The notes below the pieces were generated by a model. The model was given only the letters and a program-made list of their open reading frames with translations, did not search any database and was not told where the DNA came from. Made by a program: the position numbers and the translations under genes. Of a stretch of DNA of 64,000 bases, positions 47,301 through 58,660 are shown one piece after another. The stretch spans positions 2,535,774 through 2,599,773 of the forward strand of contig KL647292.1 of the NCBI GenBank assembly GCA_000727475.1, given 5' to 3'. Each line of letters starts with the position of its first letter. Position 1 is the stretch's first letter. This stretch comes from Sarcocystis neurona. Taxonomy: Eukaryota; Apicomplexa; Conoidasida; Eucoccidiorida; Sarcocystidae.

Positions 47301-50300
47301 TTCTGCGTCCCGCTCCTGTTGCTCCACTCTTTCCTGCTGCTCTTGCATCCGCGCTTTGTGTTGTCGCTGCTGCCACGTTTCGTGCTGCGCTCCCGCTTGC
47401 TGCTGCTCCTGCTGCTGTGGATAGTCGCGGAACAGCAGACCCGACAAAGCATCAGTACACTCACACAGCCCCTGCGGTGTGAAGAGATGCACCTGTTGCA
47501 GCACGAGATGCGCTAGCAGCGGCACCAGTTCTTTCTGCCATGCTTCATGTTCGCTTCGGAAGGTGCTTGTATCGGGGACGCGATCTTTTATTTCCCTTTT
47601 GTCGCTGCCCAGTTGACCGCTGCTGTTGTGGCTGCTGCTGCTTGGTTGGGTGCCGCTGCACAGATAGAGCTGCTGCTGTTCGTGACTGCCCCAGCGTAGT
47701 CTATACAGGGCTCGCAGTGTTACAGAAAGAGTTTGTGGGGTGACCCGATGCTGCTGTTTCTGTGTCATAAAAGGATATGCCGCTTCACTGTCCCTCTGCT
47801 GCGACTGGCGTTCGCCGGATGCCTGCCATCCGGATGAAGTGGCAGCAGCAACGGGAAGCAGTGCGGAAGTAGAAGCAGCGGGGGGGGACGCATTAGCAGC
47901 AATCGCGCGAGCAGTGGGAGAGGGCGGGCCAACGCCAGCAGCTGCAAAGCGATCAGATGCAGCACCACCACTGGGGGCAGCAGTAGCGTGGGCAGCGGCA
48001 GCAGCATAGGCAGCAGCGGCATCAACAGCATGAAGGTAGAGCTTGAAAGCGAGGGAATTCAGTAGCAGAGGGTCTCTATGGCGGAGGCAGCCACACGCAT
48101 GCAGGAGCTGGCCTACGCACGCGACATCTGGTGTCTCGAGTTTTTCCGTGTTTGCTGCAGCTGCTATTTCTGCGGTGCCCCGTAACTGTTGTGCTGCTGC
48201 ATCGACGGTGAATCGTCGAGAGAGAGCAGCAAAGAGACATCTATCGTAGTAGCCCCACTTGGCGCATGCGTTGAAGAGTTGACTGAGCAGCGGCACCGGC
48301 AGCACATCAAAGGTCTCTAACAGTCTACTGCTCAGAAAGCCGGCGAACGCCTGGTGCTGCTGTGCATGCGCATTCGCTGCTCCTGTTGCGACCTTTATTA
48401 ACTCAGCCGCGTCCATCTCTTCGCGAAGAGAGAAAGCATGCTCCAGGAGCCGGTCCCAAAAAAGAGGACGCAGGCACCGACTTTTCGAAGCAAAAAAAGG
48501 GGGAACGGAGGCTGCAGCAGGAGCCGTAGGACCGTCGTCAACTCGAGTCACAGCAGGCAGAGGAGAGGAAGGGGCAGCAGCAGTAGAAACAGTTCGAACA
48601 ACAGAGGAAGCAGCACCTGCCGCGTCCCGCGCTCCACGACGCGCCGATTCAGGCGCAAGGGCTACCTGTAGATCATCAGCAGCAGCAGCATTCCGTGAAG
48701 CAACGGCAGAAGCTGCTCCCTCTGCAGCAGTCGGAGCAGTCGATGACACTGGGGGAGAAAAAGATTCGTGCAAAGGGACAGGAGAAAGAGCTGTGGCACC
48801 AAGAGAGGGAGAAGGTGACGGTGACCCACTGGTGAGTAGAAGACGCCTCTCACGTTCAGCAGCAGCAGCAGCACTTCCAAGAGCAGCAGCGATAAGCGCA
48901 GTAGCTCTCGCGTTGAAACGACTAAGTTTTCGTAAAGTTTCTTCAGCTATATCATCGAGAAGCAGAGCGTGCTGCTCAGCCGCCATTGCCGTCGCACCGC
49001 CCTTCCCTCCCTCCCCTCCGGTGAAGCTGCTGCTGCTGCCACTGATGCTGCTGCTGCCAGAGCAGGAGAGTTTGGCGATGGCCTGAGCAACAGCGACGAG
49101 ATGCTGCGGCTCGAAGAACGGTAACTTGTGAGGAATTTCTTCTGCCGCGGCAGCAAAAAACGACGGGTCAGGCCAGCGGAAGGCAGCAAACGCATGCACC
49201 AGCAGCGCCAGGTCTTGCGCATTTGCATGCCGCAGCAGCCGAGGCACCAGTCGGCTGCTGAGACTTTGCAGCAGTGGCACATGCAGCAGCTGCTGCCGTG
49301 CGAGCACGTTCAAAATCAGTGCCGCTGCCTTTGGGTACAGCTGAGGAGACAACGTGTGCGCGCGTTCTGCGTACCTGAAGCGACACGAGCATATGAGATC
49401 AAGAGAAAAAATGAGAAGAAAGCGGCAGCAAAGCGGAAAGTGAAACAAAGACACATCCACCAGAAGAAAGAAGAGAACTCACAACACAAAGGAGGCAGGG
49501 AGAGCACTGTCACACACACACACACACGCACTCAACGGGAGGTTCGAAGATATCCTCGTTTGTGAAAAGGAAGCGACTACTCCACTAGTACACAACCAAG
49601 AAGACATTCGATTTCCAAGCACTTAGTGAAGGCGAACGAGGCAGCAGAGACAGAGAGCGACAGAAGGAGAAAAGAACGGAACAACGCGAGAGGAAATGAC
49701 AGTAGACATCACAGCTGCGGGGAAGATGTGTCGGTGGAAAAAAAGGAAGAGGCCCAAGGCCGTGTGAAACGAGAGGCGGACGCACACACACTTCCGTACT
49801 TGTGTATGGCTGCGTACGTCCAGAGGGAGGTAGACGGAGGAAGGGAAACATTGCTGGGCATGACCAGGACACGCGCCAACGTAAGAATAAGAAGCAGGAG
49901 AAAAGACGATATAGCAGCAAGTGGACGAAAATATGCAAACTGACATAAAACCACATTTGCCTAGTGGACGGGCCGAATGTACCTGCGCACGGTAGACACG
50001 TGTGCGTCTGTGTACAGAGATAAAACAGAGAAGCAGACAGAGGCTATAACTACACCACTCCATACACATACACCGGTGTACACATATTTATATATATATA
50101 TGGGGAGAAGCTTCTACATCCCTCTCCACGCGTACGAGGAGGTACGTATAGCATTTAGACATACTGACAGAGAAGGCTAAACCCCGCTCTCCACGCGTGT
50201 GGGGCTGTACGTATATGTAATATAGACAGGCAGAGGGAGAGAACTCTACACGCCTCTCCACGCATAGGCGGGCCTACGTACGTATTATAGACAGGGAGCG

Positions 50301-53300
50301 GGAGAGAACTTTACACGAATGTATACGCATAAGCGAGTTCTAAGCGAAGAAAGTAGTTTTCGAAGGCGTGTGTATAAGCGTGCCCACAACAGCGAGACAG
50401 GCACCCCAGGCAGCGTTCGAGGAAGGCGTGGCAGCACGTGCCAACGAAATGGCCTTCCCACAAAAGTGAGGATCCCGTTCTCGCTAGCACATGTCCACAC
50501 CTTGAGAAGAAGAAGTCGACCGTGAAGAGCCGGTTCTCGCGAGCACACGTCCACATCTAAAGAAGAAGAAGTCAACCGCCTCTATTTGGTCGCGGGGTAG
50601 ACGACCGAGGCTGGTCCACAACGCACGAATTCGTATTCAACAACAAGAAGAGTCACTGACGCAACCCCGTCGCTCTTCAACACGGCTTTTTTCGTCTCCG
50701 GCCAGTTCCAAAAGCCGGCATGTATCTGTGTCCATCTACCTTCGCCTCCACCCATTGATATATATACAAATATGCGTATACAGAGACATACAAAGACAGA
50801 GAGAGACGGAGACGCCGTGAAAGAGAAGTAGGGTTGTACACACGTATATGTACGTAGTTCCACTCACGGGGAAATAGGATTGTGTACATGTGTCTATATG
50901 TGTCTAGTCTTGCATCCGTATTTTGCATTCCATCGTTCAACTGGTATAGAGAAGTCTGGATAGACTCGGCCGTGCCTCTTTGGTCCTTCTCTACACACGC
51001 CTGTCTGCTTCTTCTCGACCTTTCTCTTCGTATCCTCACGCCAGTCTCTCCTCCTTTATCTTTGTATCCACATCTGCATTTCTCTCGCCAACTCTGTGGT
51101 ATTTGTAGGACTACACCCGTGCACGTCCCTATCGATTGATATATATACGTTTCTGCGTATGCCTAGTGGCACGTAACGGCACAGACCGATCGATCTGCAC
51201 TTATGCACGTACTTTAAGAAAGCTGCGGTTCCCTTTATGTATAAATATATATATATACCTATAGATACAAAGCCAAAGTGAGAAGTGCCGCTGCGTGTCT
51301 AGATATTTGCTGAGCACTTCTGCTTTCCCTCTCCCTCTCGTTTTCCTTCTCTTCTCTCTCGCCGTGGGTCTCTTCTCCCGTCCCTGCTCGACCGCACGTC
51401 CAGCACGCTCGATCCAGCGCTAGACGAAGCTTCTCCCCACACAAAGTTGCACCGTCAGGAGCAGCAGCAGAGCGACGTGGCTTCTTCCGCAGCAGCAGCC
51501 CGGCAGCAACGTCCGAGGCCACGCTGCTATTCGTGCAGCCGCAGCAGCAGCAAGTGGCAACGGCGGCACCAGGAACTGAAGCCGTCAAGGTGTCTTTGCC
51601 CCGTACAGCGCAGCAGCGCCGCAGGACGCGCAGGCGTTCCCATCACAAGCAAAAGCAGTCCCGCTACTGCGATTAACGCCGTGCCACGTCCGCATCCCTA
51701 ATGCACGTCTCTCCCCATCGGCGGCAGCACCAACAGGCTCAGGCACCGAGCGGCAGCAGCAACAGTAACAGAAATGTGGGGTAAGTTGCCCACAAAACAC
51801 ACCAGCAGCGTCAGTGGTTCAAGTGCGCACGCCGCAGGACCACCTTCCGCTGTGAGCAGCACCACCAGCCCGTTTGCTCCTCTGTATGTGTGTGCGTGTG
51901 TGTGTATGTGTGTCGACGCTGCTGCAGCAGCAGCATTACCTCTCTCCCAGCTGCTGCTGCAGCAGCAGCCTCAATAGCTGCATCAGCAGGAGCCGCAGGA
52001 GCTGCACCAGGGGACGCAGCAGCCTGCACGCGTGGAGCAGCAGCATCCTGGGCGCGCGCGTCCCGACGGCAGCAGCAGCAGGCGTGGGTTGGAAGAACTT
52101 GCATGCGTGATGGTGCAGCAGCAACAGCAACACTCCGGTGGGTGCGAAAGAACGCCAGCAGCGCGCCTACACGTGGGCATAGATGTAGACCTAGGGGCTG
52201 CTTAGAAAGCACGCAGATGTATACAGAGACAGGGGGAGATAGACGAAGCGATACAGAAGAAAGCAAGAGGACAGAAAAAGAGAGACTGATGGACGTTCAC
52301 GCAGTGGCACGGGTGCACGCAGTAGCACAGGATCAAAGGCGCGGCGACAACAGCAGGAGGGCCAGGACGACACGCTCTCTCTCTGCCACGCTCTTCTCAT
52401 ATCCACGGCTTAGCGCGCGCATGCATGTAGATGCGGCCACAAACGAACAGAGAGAATCGACAGCCCGCACGGCGGCAATATGAGGCACGAACCGGGACTT
52501 CACAAGACGACGGTTGCAGGTGGACGCGCTGCGGCAGCAGCAGCACGAGCCGCACTGGAGGCGGCAGATGAAGAAGAAGCAGCAACAGGCACAGTGCGAA
52601 ACGGTGTGTCTTCTCCTTTCTCACCTGAAGAGAAGCGCCTTATCAGCAGCAAAGCCAAACTTCTGCAACGCGACGAGCAGCACTGCAAGGTGGTGGCCGT
52701 CTTTAACTGCTTCCGGTGAAAATATTTTCCCTTTTCTAACGAGCTCAATACCGTCCCTTTTGCTTTCGTATTTGAAGGGATTTTTGATCACGCGCTCTTT
52801 CTCGATCAACTTCTTCTTCCCTCCTGCCCGTTGTCTGCTGTTCTTCTTCTTTTTCTTTGGTGCTGCTGCTGCTGCGCTGCTGCTGCTGTACCTCCTCCGC
52901 TGCACAGGAAATGCACACCCCGCTCCCTGCCGCAAGAACAGCAGCTGCCCCACGTTCCTCCTAAGCGGCAGCTGCTCGCACACGCCATCCGCCCTTTCTT
53001 CCACGTTCTTTCCCTGCGACCTGTTCTGCTCCACCCCCGTCAGCTGCGTAGTCCGCCGCTGCTGCTGCTGCTGGGACGGAAGCTGCTGCTGTTGCTGCTC
53101 GAGAGATTGCTGCACCGCCTCAGCCCGCTGGCGAGGAGTCAAGTGCTGCTGCACAAACGCCCGGGACTCCCGCTGTTGCTGTTGAGGGTTTCTCAGCTGC
53201 TGCCTGAGGAATGCTGGACGTGTACTCATGCGACGTGGTGGTGGCAGCAGCGAGAGACGTACGGAGGGCTGCTGCTTCACGCATGCAAAGAAAATATTCA

Positions 53301-53355
53301 GATGTGTAGAGAGCAGCTTGCATACACCTGCTGCTCCTAGGATTCGTTTCTCCAT
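44322..53355 (-). CDS. Giant helical-repeat protein (HPR/OPR-like), probably mitochondrial RNA-binding
   Basis: Two exons: 53355-52625 and 49374-44322, joined in phase 2 (donor TTCAG|GTGAGA, acceptor GCTTCAG), giving about 1927 residues. The N-terminus (MEKRILGAAGVCKLLSTH, then Arg-rich up to about residue 50) looks like a mitochondrial presequence. Helical hairpin units resemble the 37-residue HPR/OPR repeats of apicomplexan organelle RNA-binding proteins. Examples are GHHLAVLLVALQKFGFAADK, ALILNVLARQQLLHVPLLQS, DLALLVHAFAAFRWPDPSFF, LPVPLLSQLFNACAKWGYYD and LSLQGVISIIRAFGRRGRKG. Between them lie long inserts of Gln, Ala, Ser and Glu (HAARs) that make up more than half of the chain. I saw no C-terminal RAP domain, which many family members carry. 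Role inferred: mitochondrial RNA processing or rRNA-fragment handling. Intron 49375-52624 is 3.25 kb. Confidence 0.8.
50112..50316. repeat. ~66-bp tandem repeat, three diverged copies
   Basis: Copies begin near 50121, 50185 and 50251 with C(T/G)CTCCACGCxT and share ...GTACGTAT...TAxAGACAG...GGAGAG. They lie in the intron of the helical-repeat gene. Confidence 0.75.
50475..50578. repeat. ~55-bp tandem repeat, two copies
   Basis: Copies at 50475-50522 and 50530-50578 share GTTCTCGC(T/G)AGCACA, GTCCACA and GAAGAAGAAGTC(G/A)ACCG. The reverse strand gives a Cys/Gly open frame that looks zinc-finger-like but follows from the duplication. Confidence 0.75.
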
Positions 53356-53894
53356 ATCGCCTCGCACCAGCGCCGCGGTATCTCCCGGTACTGCTGCTTT
53401 TTTTCCCCCTCCTGACCTCGTTACTCACGCTGGCGGTGCCGCTGCTGCACCGGCGAATGTTGCGAGGTGCACCTGCTGCGGCGGCAGCGACGACGGCTGC
53501 TGCAGCTGCTGCAGGTCGTCTTGCTGCTGCTGGTTCACTTTGTGTTAGTACTTCTCCCGTTGCTGCTGCTGCACCTGCTGCTGTGCGCCAGGGTGCTGTT
53601 ACTGCTGCTGCTGCTGTTGCTACCGGAGATCCTGGTGGTTCACAATATGGCCTTGCTGCTGCTCGTGCCGGGTATACGCTAGTACATTTGCTGCTGAGGA
53701 GACTGCGTTGCAGGTGCTGGTGCTGGTGCTGCCGGTATTCTCCATGCTGGAACGCTGCCGGCTGCTGCTGCTTCCTCATCAGTTCCCCTTCACCGTCGTG
53801 GTGGTCGTGCGGGTCCCGCCGCACTTGCCGCTGCTGCTACTGCTAATGCTTCCGCTGCTGTTACTGCGCTTGCTTCCACTGCTGTGGGGCGCTG
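53356..53894. promoter_or_regulatory. Probable divergent promoter region between two genes
   Basis: The segment lies between the minus-strand start at 53355 and the Ala-rich plus-strand exon. It is CTG/GCT-rich and open in several frames (for example an Ala-rich plus-strand frame from 53436). The 5' part of the plus-strand gene may therefore lie here. No core promoter motif is recognisable. Confidence 0.3.
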
Positions 53895-55291
53895 TTGCTG
53901 CTCTTGCGGTGGGCTGCTGCTGCTGCTGTTGTCACTGCGGATGTTCCCGTTGTGCCTGTTGTTGCTGCTGCTGTTCCCGCCGTTGCTGTTGCTGCTCCCG
54001 TTGCCGCTGCTGCTGCTGTTGCTGTTGTCACTGATGGTGGTGCCGTTGCCGCTGCCGCTGCGGCTGGTGCTGCTGCTGCTGTTGCGGCCGCTGCTTCTGC
54101 TTCTGCAGGCGCTCCTGCCGCTGTTGCTGTTATCAACGCCGCTCCTGCCACTGCCGCTGCAACTGTTGCTGGTGCTGCTCTTGCCGCTGCTGCTTTTGGT
54201 GCTGCTGCTGCTATTGTTGCTGCTGCTGCTTCTCGTGTTTCTGCGGTGGCTGTCGGTGCTGTTGCTGTCGAGCGCTGTTCACACACTGGAGTCTGTGCAT
54301 GGGCGTGGGCGGTAAGTGAGTTCAATACTGACACTTATTCACAGACAGACACACAGACGAGATACGGTAGGACAGTCCTCTCTTTATTAGCTCTTAGAGG
54401 GCGTACGCGTACGTGTATATTCTTTCCCTGTCAGTGGACGCGTATCAGCGGTATGTACGCTTCTGCTGGTGGTGCAATTCTACGTAGAAAGCAGACTTGG
54501 TGAGCGAGTACCAGCCGGTTGCTCCTCGTAGGAAATACTTCTTGGTGCTTGTTATTTGCTGAGTAGCGGCCATCCAACAGGCACGCACTCACGATAACGG
54601 CAGCCGCGGCAGCGGCAGAACCAGCACGAAAAAGACACTCGCAGCAACAGAAAGAGCAGCAGGAACAGGAGCTCCGGCACCCACTGGGACGGCAGCGTCA
54701 GAAGCAGGGAAGACTGCTCTACGTGTTCAATTCCGCGAAGAGGCGAAGAAGGGCGGAGTCTACACCTCCTGCTGCGGGCCTTGTGGCCGGTCTTGCGCCG
54801 CAGTGCACACTGGTCTTGGGGTGCACTGCTTCTTCATGCAGACAGCAGCTAGCCCCAGTACACGTTTTCTCTGTGCTTCTGCAGCTGCAGCTGCATCTGC
54901 TGCTATTATTATTACTGCTTCCGCTGCTTCTCTCTCTGCAGTGTGTGGTCCTGGGGATACCGCAGTCGGAGCCGCTGCTCCTGTTGGTGCTTAAATCTGG
55001 TGCTGCGCTTGACTCCTCTGGCGGTCGCTGCTGCGGGGTGCATTTCCTGCGGCTGCCGTGTTCTGCTGGTGTGGCGGCTTGCATGGCTGCGTTAGTATAG
55101 TAGCAGTGCTCGGCGACCGCAGCTTCCTGAGGTTTCAGCTGCTGGTGCACAAGCCGCAGCTGCTTATGCAGCCGTCACGTCCCTGCTGCTGCCCGATATA
55201 ATTACGCGACTTTCGGCAGTCGCGGCTGCTGCGGATCTGGCTGTGCGTGTCTCCCAGAACTCGACGACAATCGAAAAGCCCGCATATTAGG
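53895..55291 (+). CDS. Ala-rich (HAAR) protein, multi-exon, borders partly uncertain
   Basis: Exon 53895-54310 is Ala/Val-rich, ends ...VERCSHTGVCAWAWA and has a strong donor (GCG|GTAAGT). Exon 54572 to about 54990 starts at acceptor CATCCAACAG in matching phase. It encodes THDNGSRGSGRTSTKKTLAA, then GKTALRVQFREEAKKGG and YTSCCGPCGRSCAAVHTGLG, before another Ala/Ser run. Exon from about 55126 to the stop at 55291 encodes LPEVSAAGAQAAAAYAAV, then LLLPDIITRLSAVAAAADLA. The first join is in phase; the second is not resolved, and the 5' end is not fixed because the repeat keeps several frames open. The Cys-containing segment (SCCGPCGRSC) is the only distinctive part. No family is recognised. Confidence 0.38.
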
Positions 55292-56102
55292 CAGAGAAAT
55301 GCAGCGGCGGCAGACGCACTGCGCACCAGCAGCCGGCGCTGCTGCTGCAGCAGCAGGCGTGCCAACCTCGTCCGAAAAGCACGGAACCAGTGCGAGTATA
55401 CAGGGTTTCGCAAAAAACTGTGTCACCTCCATCCAAGATGATGCTGAAGAATCCACAGCCTGGTCGTCAATTTACTCTGGATGTTCTGCACGGTTATTAC
55501 CTGCTGCTGCTGCTGCTACGGCAGCAGCTCGTGCTGCTTGTGTGTGCCGCAGTAGCTGCTGTCCCCCCTCCGCCCCCCCCGCAGCACGCGCGCGTCCCCG
55601 TGCTGCGCACATGCTCGGTAGACACCACTGCTGGAGCCGGTGTTAGCGCCGGTAACATCAGGAGGAGTGTACAGCAGCAGCAGCAGCAGCACCAGCATCA
55701 GCGCGAGCTGCGTCACATCGGTGCCCTACTGGTGCTCCTACTAGCGGGGATCTGATCCTGTGCTGTGTTGATCTTGACGAGAGGAGAGGGAGACCCAGCG
55801 ATAGAGAGAAGGGACGGGCGTGTCCAGCAGAGGTGAACTGCCAGGCGCCACTGCTTTGGAGATGTATCTCTTCATATATGCGGACACAAGAAAAAGAAGA
55901 CGGGCAAGTGAGCCGACGAGAGCGAGGCAGGGCAGATGACGCGGTGTAGTGCTTCGTATTTGGGGGTACAAGAAAGAACAAAAAGTGCTTGAGCAGGCGA
56001 GAGCCAGGCAGGGTAGATGCCGAGCACGGTGCTCGTTCATCAGTTTCTGAGGGTGGAACTGACGCGTCATTCCGACCCCACGACCACCAGTAGAAACAGT
56101 AC
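55292..56102. other. CTG/CAG-rich DNA and diverged duplication, coding state unclear
   Basis: A plus-strand frame (EKHGTSASIQGFAKNCVTSI, then QDDAEESTAWSSIYSG) suggests one more exon near 55355-55480. Two short near-copies (GAGCGAGGCAGGGCAGATG at about 55920 and GAGCCAGGCAGGGTAGATG at about 56000) form a duplicated segment. Borders are not resolved. Confidence 0.25.
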
Positions 56103-57214
56103 ATGCAATGCCTCAGACGCTGCAGCAGGGAAATGAGGCGACTGCTTCAAGGCATTTGCTTTTCTGTTGCTGGTGATGGAGGGGAGGTGAAGCCGCAGGA
56201 GCGCCTGCAGGGCGACTGCGGGTTCTCCTACATCAAGAAGAGGGACCGCGGGGTCTCACTTTCACATACACCGGCAAGGGCAGAGCAGTGTTTTGTTTCA
56301 AGGAGAGAAAGCAGCGCACACAAGACAGCTACAACAGCAAGATCGCAGTTGCGTCTTCATCGCGACAGCAGCGCGTCTTGGAATCAAGCACTTCGCGAAG
56401 ACAGCAAAAAGAGCGTTTTCGTGACCCCACACACAAGTGATACTAATCCGCGATACCACCTGCGAACAGAAGCAGCACAAGAGAAAGAAAGACGAGTCCA
56501 TAGCGATGTTGTAAAACTTCAGAAGTCGCACCATAGCGAGAGTGCAGTAGCAGCAGGCGCAGAAAATGACCTTCTGGTGTCCACCCCCTAGACTGCACCT
56601 CGACGGCAGGAAGTGATGCAAAAAAAGCAGCCTCAGCAGCAGTGCAGGAACGGCACTCTTGCTGGGAGAAGGGACGAGGGAGAGAGAAAGAGAGAATGGG
56701 GGACTGCGCATTCACCAGCAACAGCAGTAGAGGAGAGCTCAAGAATGAGCAGGATGCGGTCCCCGAGCGGCAGTGGCAGTAGCAGTCGCAGACCGCATGT
56801 TGGCAAGAAGCAGGCCATATAGTGAGCTGCTCTGAAGGGGAGTCAGTTCACCAGAAGCAACAGCGAAATATGGGGCAACAGAGTAACCACCGTTGCGGCC
56901 GGAGCAGCATCACTACAGCAGCGAAGGCTGCTGAATCAGCAAGCCCTCCACTAGCAGTTTCCTTTCTCGTAACAGGCAGCGGCACAGCGGTAAGCGCCAC
57001 CACTGCGGCAGCAGTAGCAGCAATGAGTGGATCGCCACAGAAGAGTCCACGAAGCGAAATACGATTTGCAGGAGGCTTACACCCTTGCGTATGGACGCAT
57101 GCGGGGAAGCTTGTATCTATTGTCGCTTGTCTTCACGTGATTTCAAGGTGGATCCTTCGCTCGGAGGAACGCGTCTACTCTTCCCGACTACAAGCGCTCC
57201 ACGCCTTTGTTTAG
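56103..57214 (+). CDS. Candidate Ser/Arg/Gln-rich unknown protein, exons not resolved
   Basis: Plus-strand frames 56103-56591 (starts MQCLRRCSREMRRLLQGICF, about 162 residues) and 56822-57214 (contains ESASPPLAVSFLVTGSGT and GGLHPCVWTHAGKLVSIV, ends at a stop) look coding, and the strand is purine-rich as in other genes here. They may be exons of one gene or two ORFs. No family is recognised. Confidence 0.3.
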
Positions 57215-57408
57215 CTCAGCAGCTCACCGCCACCCCCGGCTGCTGAAGAAGGCAACTCAGAGCGAGAAAGAATGCATGGTAGGTGCAGCGTGCTGGAGGA
57301 AGGACTACGAGCCACAGATAGAAACTGCTATCACCACGCCCTCCAGTACCGAGTAGAAAGAGCTAGACACGATCTTCCGAGCACCGCAAACACGAGGGCT
57401 TCGTGCAA

Positions 57409-57742
57409 TTTATAAGACACAGTCATCGCGGCGACTAATCGGTACTACCGTTAGTGCGAGAATGTATATACGTACGTACGTACTTATATGCATATATATT
57501 AGTTTAACCCCACCACTGTGTATACAACGGGAGAAAGCAGTAGAGAATAGATAGCTAGACGAGGGCGTAGCGATATTTATAAGACACAGTCATGGACGCG
57601 AGTCATCAGGACTACTGTTAGTGCGAGAATATATATATATATATACACACACGTAAATGCATACGTATATGCGTGTATATTAGTTTACCCCCACTATTGT
57701 GTATACATTGGGAGATAGCAGTAGACAATGGATAGCTAGGTA
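57409..57742. repeat. Direct repeat, two ~155-bp copies
   Basis: Copies at 57409-57560 and 57576-57742 share TTTATAAGACACAGTCAT, ACTAC(C/T)GTTAGTGCGAGAAT, TATATTAGTTTA(A/C)CCCCAC and AGCAGTAGA(G/C)AAT(A/G)GATAGCTAG. They differ mainly in the length of an internal TA/TACG microsatellite. No coding frame is involved. Confidence 0.88.
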
Positions 57743-57827
57743 GACGGATGTACAGATATAGAGATAATAGACTATACTTTTACAGATACACAGATAACCA
57801 GAGAGACGCACAAGTCTAGATGTTCGT

Positions 57828-58660
57828 CTAGATAGCTAGACACATACATATAAATCGATGAACCCGCGCGTCTATGGTGTGCGCACAGGCACGTCGCAGA
57901 CGTGCGAGGTACACAGCTGCTTCACCTGGAAATTCAAGACCTACGGAAGACACGTCACACACCCGTGTGTGCGCCTTAATTTTTGAAACTATTCGGATTG
58001 TCTTGCTTTGTGACTCTCTCTGCACCCACACGTACACGAAAGATATCTGATCGTGACCTACTTGTCGTCTGCCCTTTCTCAGTCTAGCGACTGCTCTCTT
58101 CTGCAGGGCTGCGTCACTGTCTTCGCACTCTCCTGTATGCACGTCACCTACGTGTCGCACTGCCGTTTTCGCACAATGGATCTCTCTCTGTGCCTGCAAG
58201 TATATCTTCCTCGGTAAACTACTGTTCACTCGCACACCTTTGGAGCTCGTATCCGGTGCGCTGCAGACCTTTCTGCCAGGCACCGCGTCGGGCAACGCCG
58301 ACACTTTTCTGTAGTCGTCCTTGCGCGTTCGACGAGAGGCGCATGTCTCTCAGAATGATATCTTCCTACGCCGCTCCGCAGCAGCCGGGCGCACGGCAGG
58401 CGCGCGTGAAGGTAGTACAGAATAGAAAAGGGCATCAACACCAGATAGCTCGTACACGCGGTGAGGATTTCGTCCTTCACGTGTTCCACAATTTTACCCC
58501 GACAGCGGCAGTGTGCGCGTCAAGGCCCTCTCGTTCTCCTCCACTTGCTGAGGACAAATCTTTAAAGGTAGAGCTTCTGTCTGTGCGCGGTGGACATCAC
58601 CAACAGCGAGTGCGCCGGGAATACCTGGAAACCATTGCGTTTATGATCGCATGTTGCTGA
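57828..58660. other. Open frames on both strands, no strand chosen
   Basis: On the minus strand, a 158-residue frame starting with ATG at 58304 (MSALPDAVPGRKVCSAPDTS) and a frame with KIVEHVKDEILTACTSYLVL (possible membrane helix) overlap a 156-residue plus-strand frame (GARQARVKVVQNRKGHQ). Each looks plausible and none has convincing splice borders. At most one can be a gene. Confidence 0.25.

Larger units (their letters stand above)
49375..52624 (-). other. Long intron of the helical-repeat gene
   Basis: The exons on either side join cleanly in phase, so no internal exon is required. The intron contains (CA)n near 49510, tandem duplications at 50112-50316 and 50475-50578, (TA)n tracts, and CAG-rich DNA at 51440-52130 in which several frames stay open only because of the triplet period. 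Confidence 0.6.

Noticed and set aside
50285..50575. Cys/His-rich minus-strand frame resembling a RING-type zinc finger
   Set aside because: The cysteine pattern arises from a 55-bp tandem duplication; spacing does not fit RING, and the frame lies in an intron whose flanking exons join in phase.
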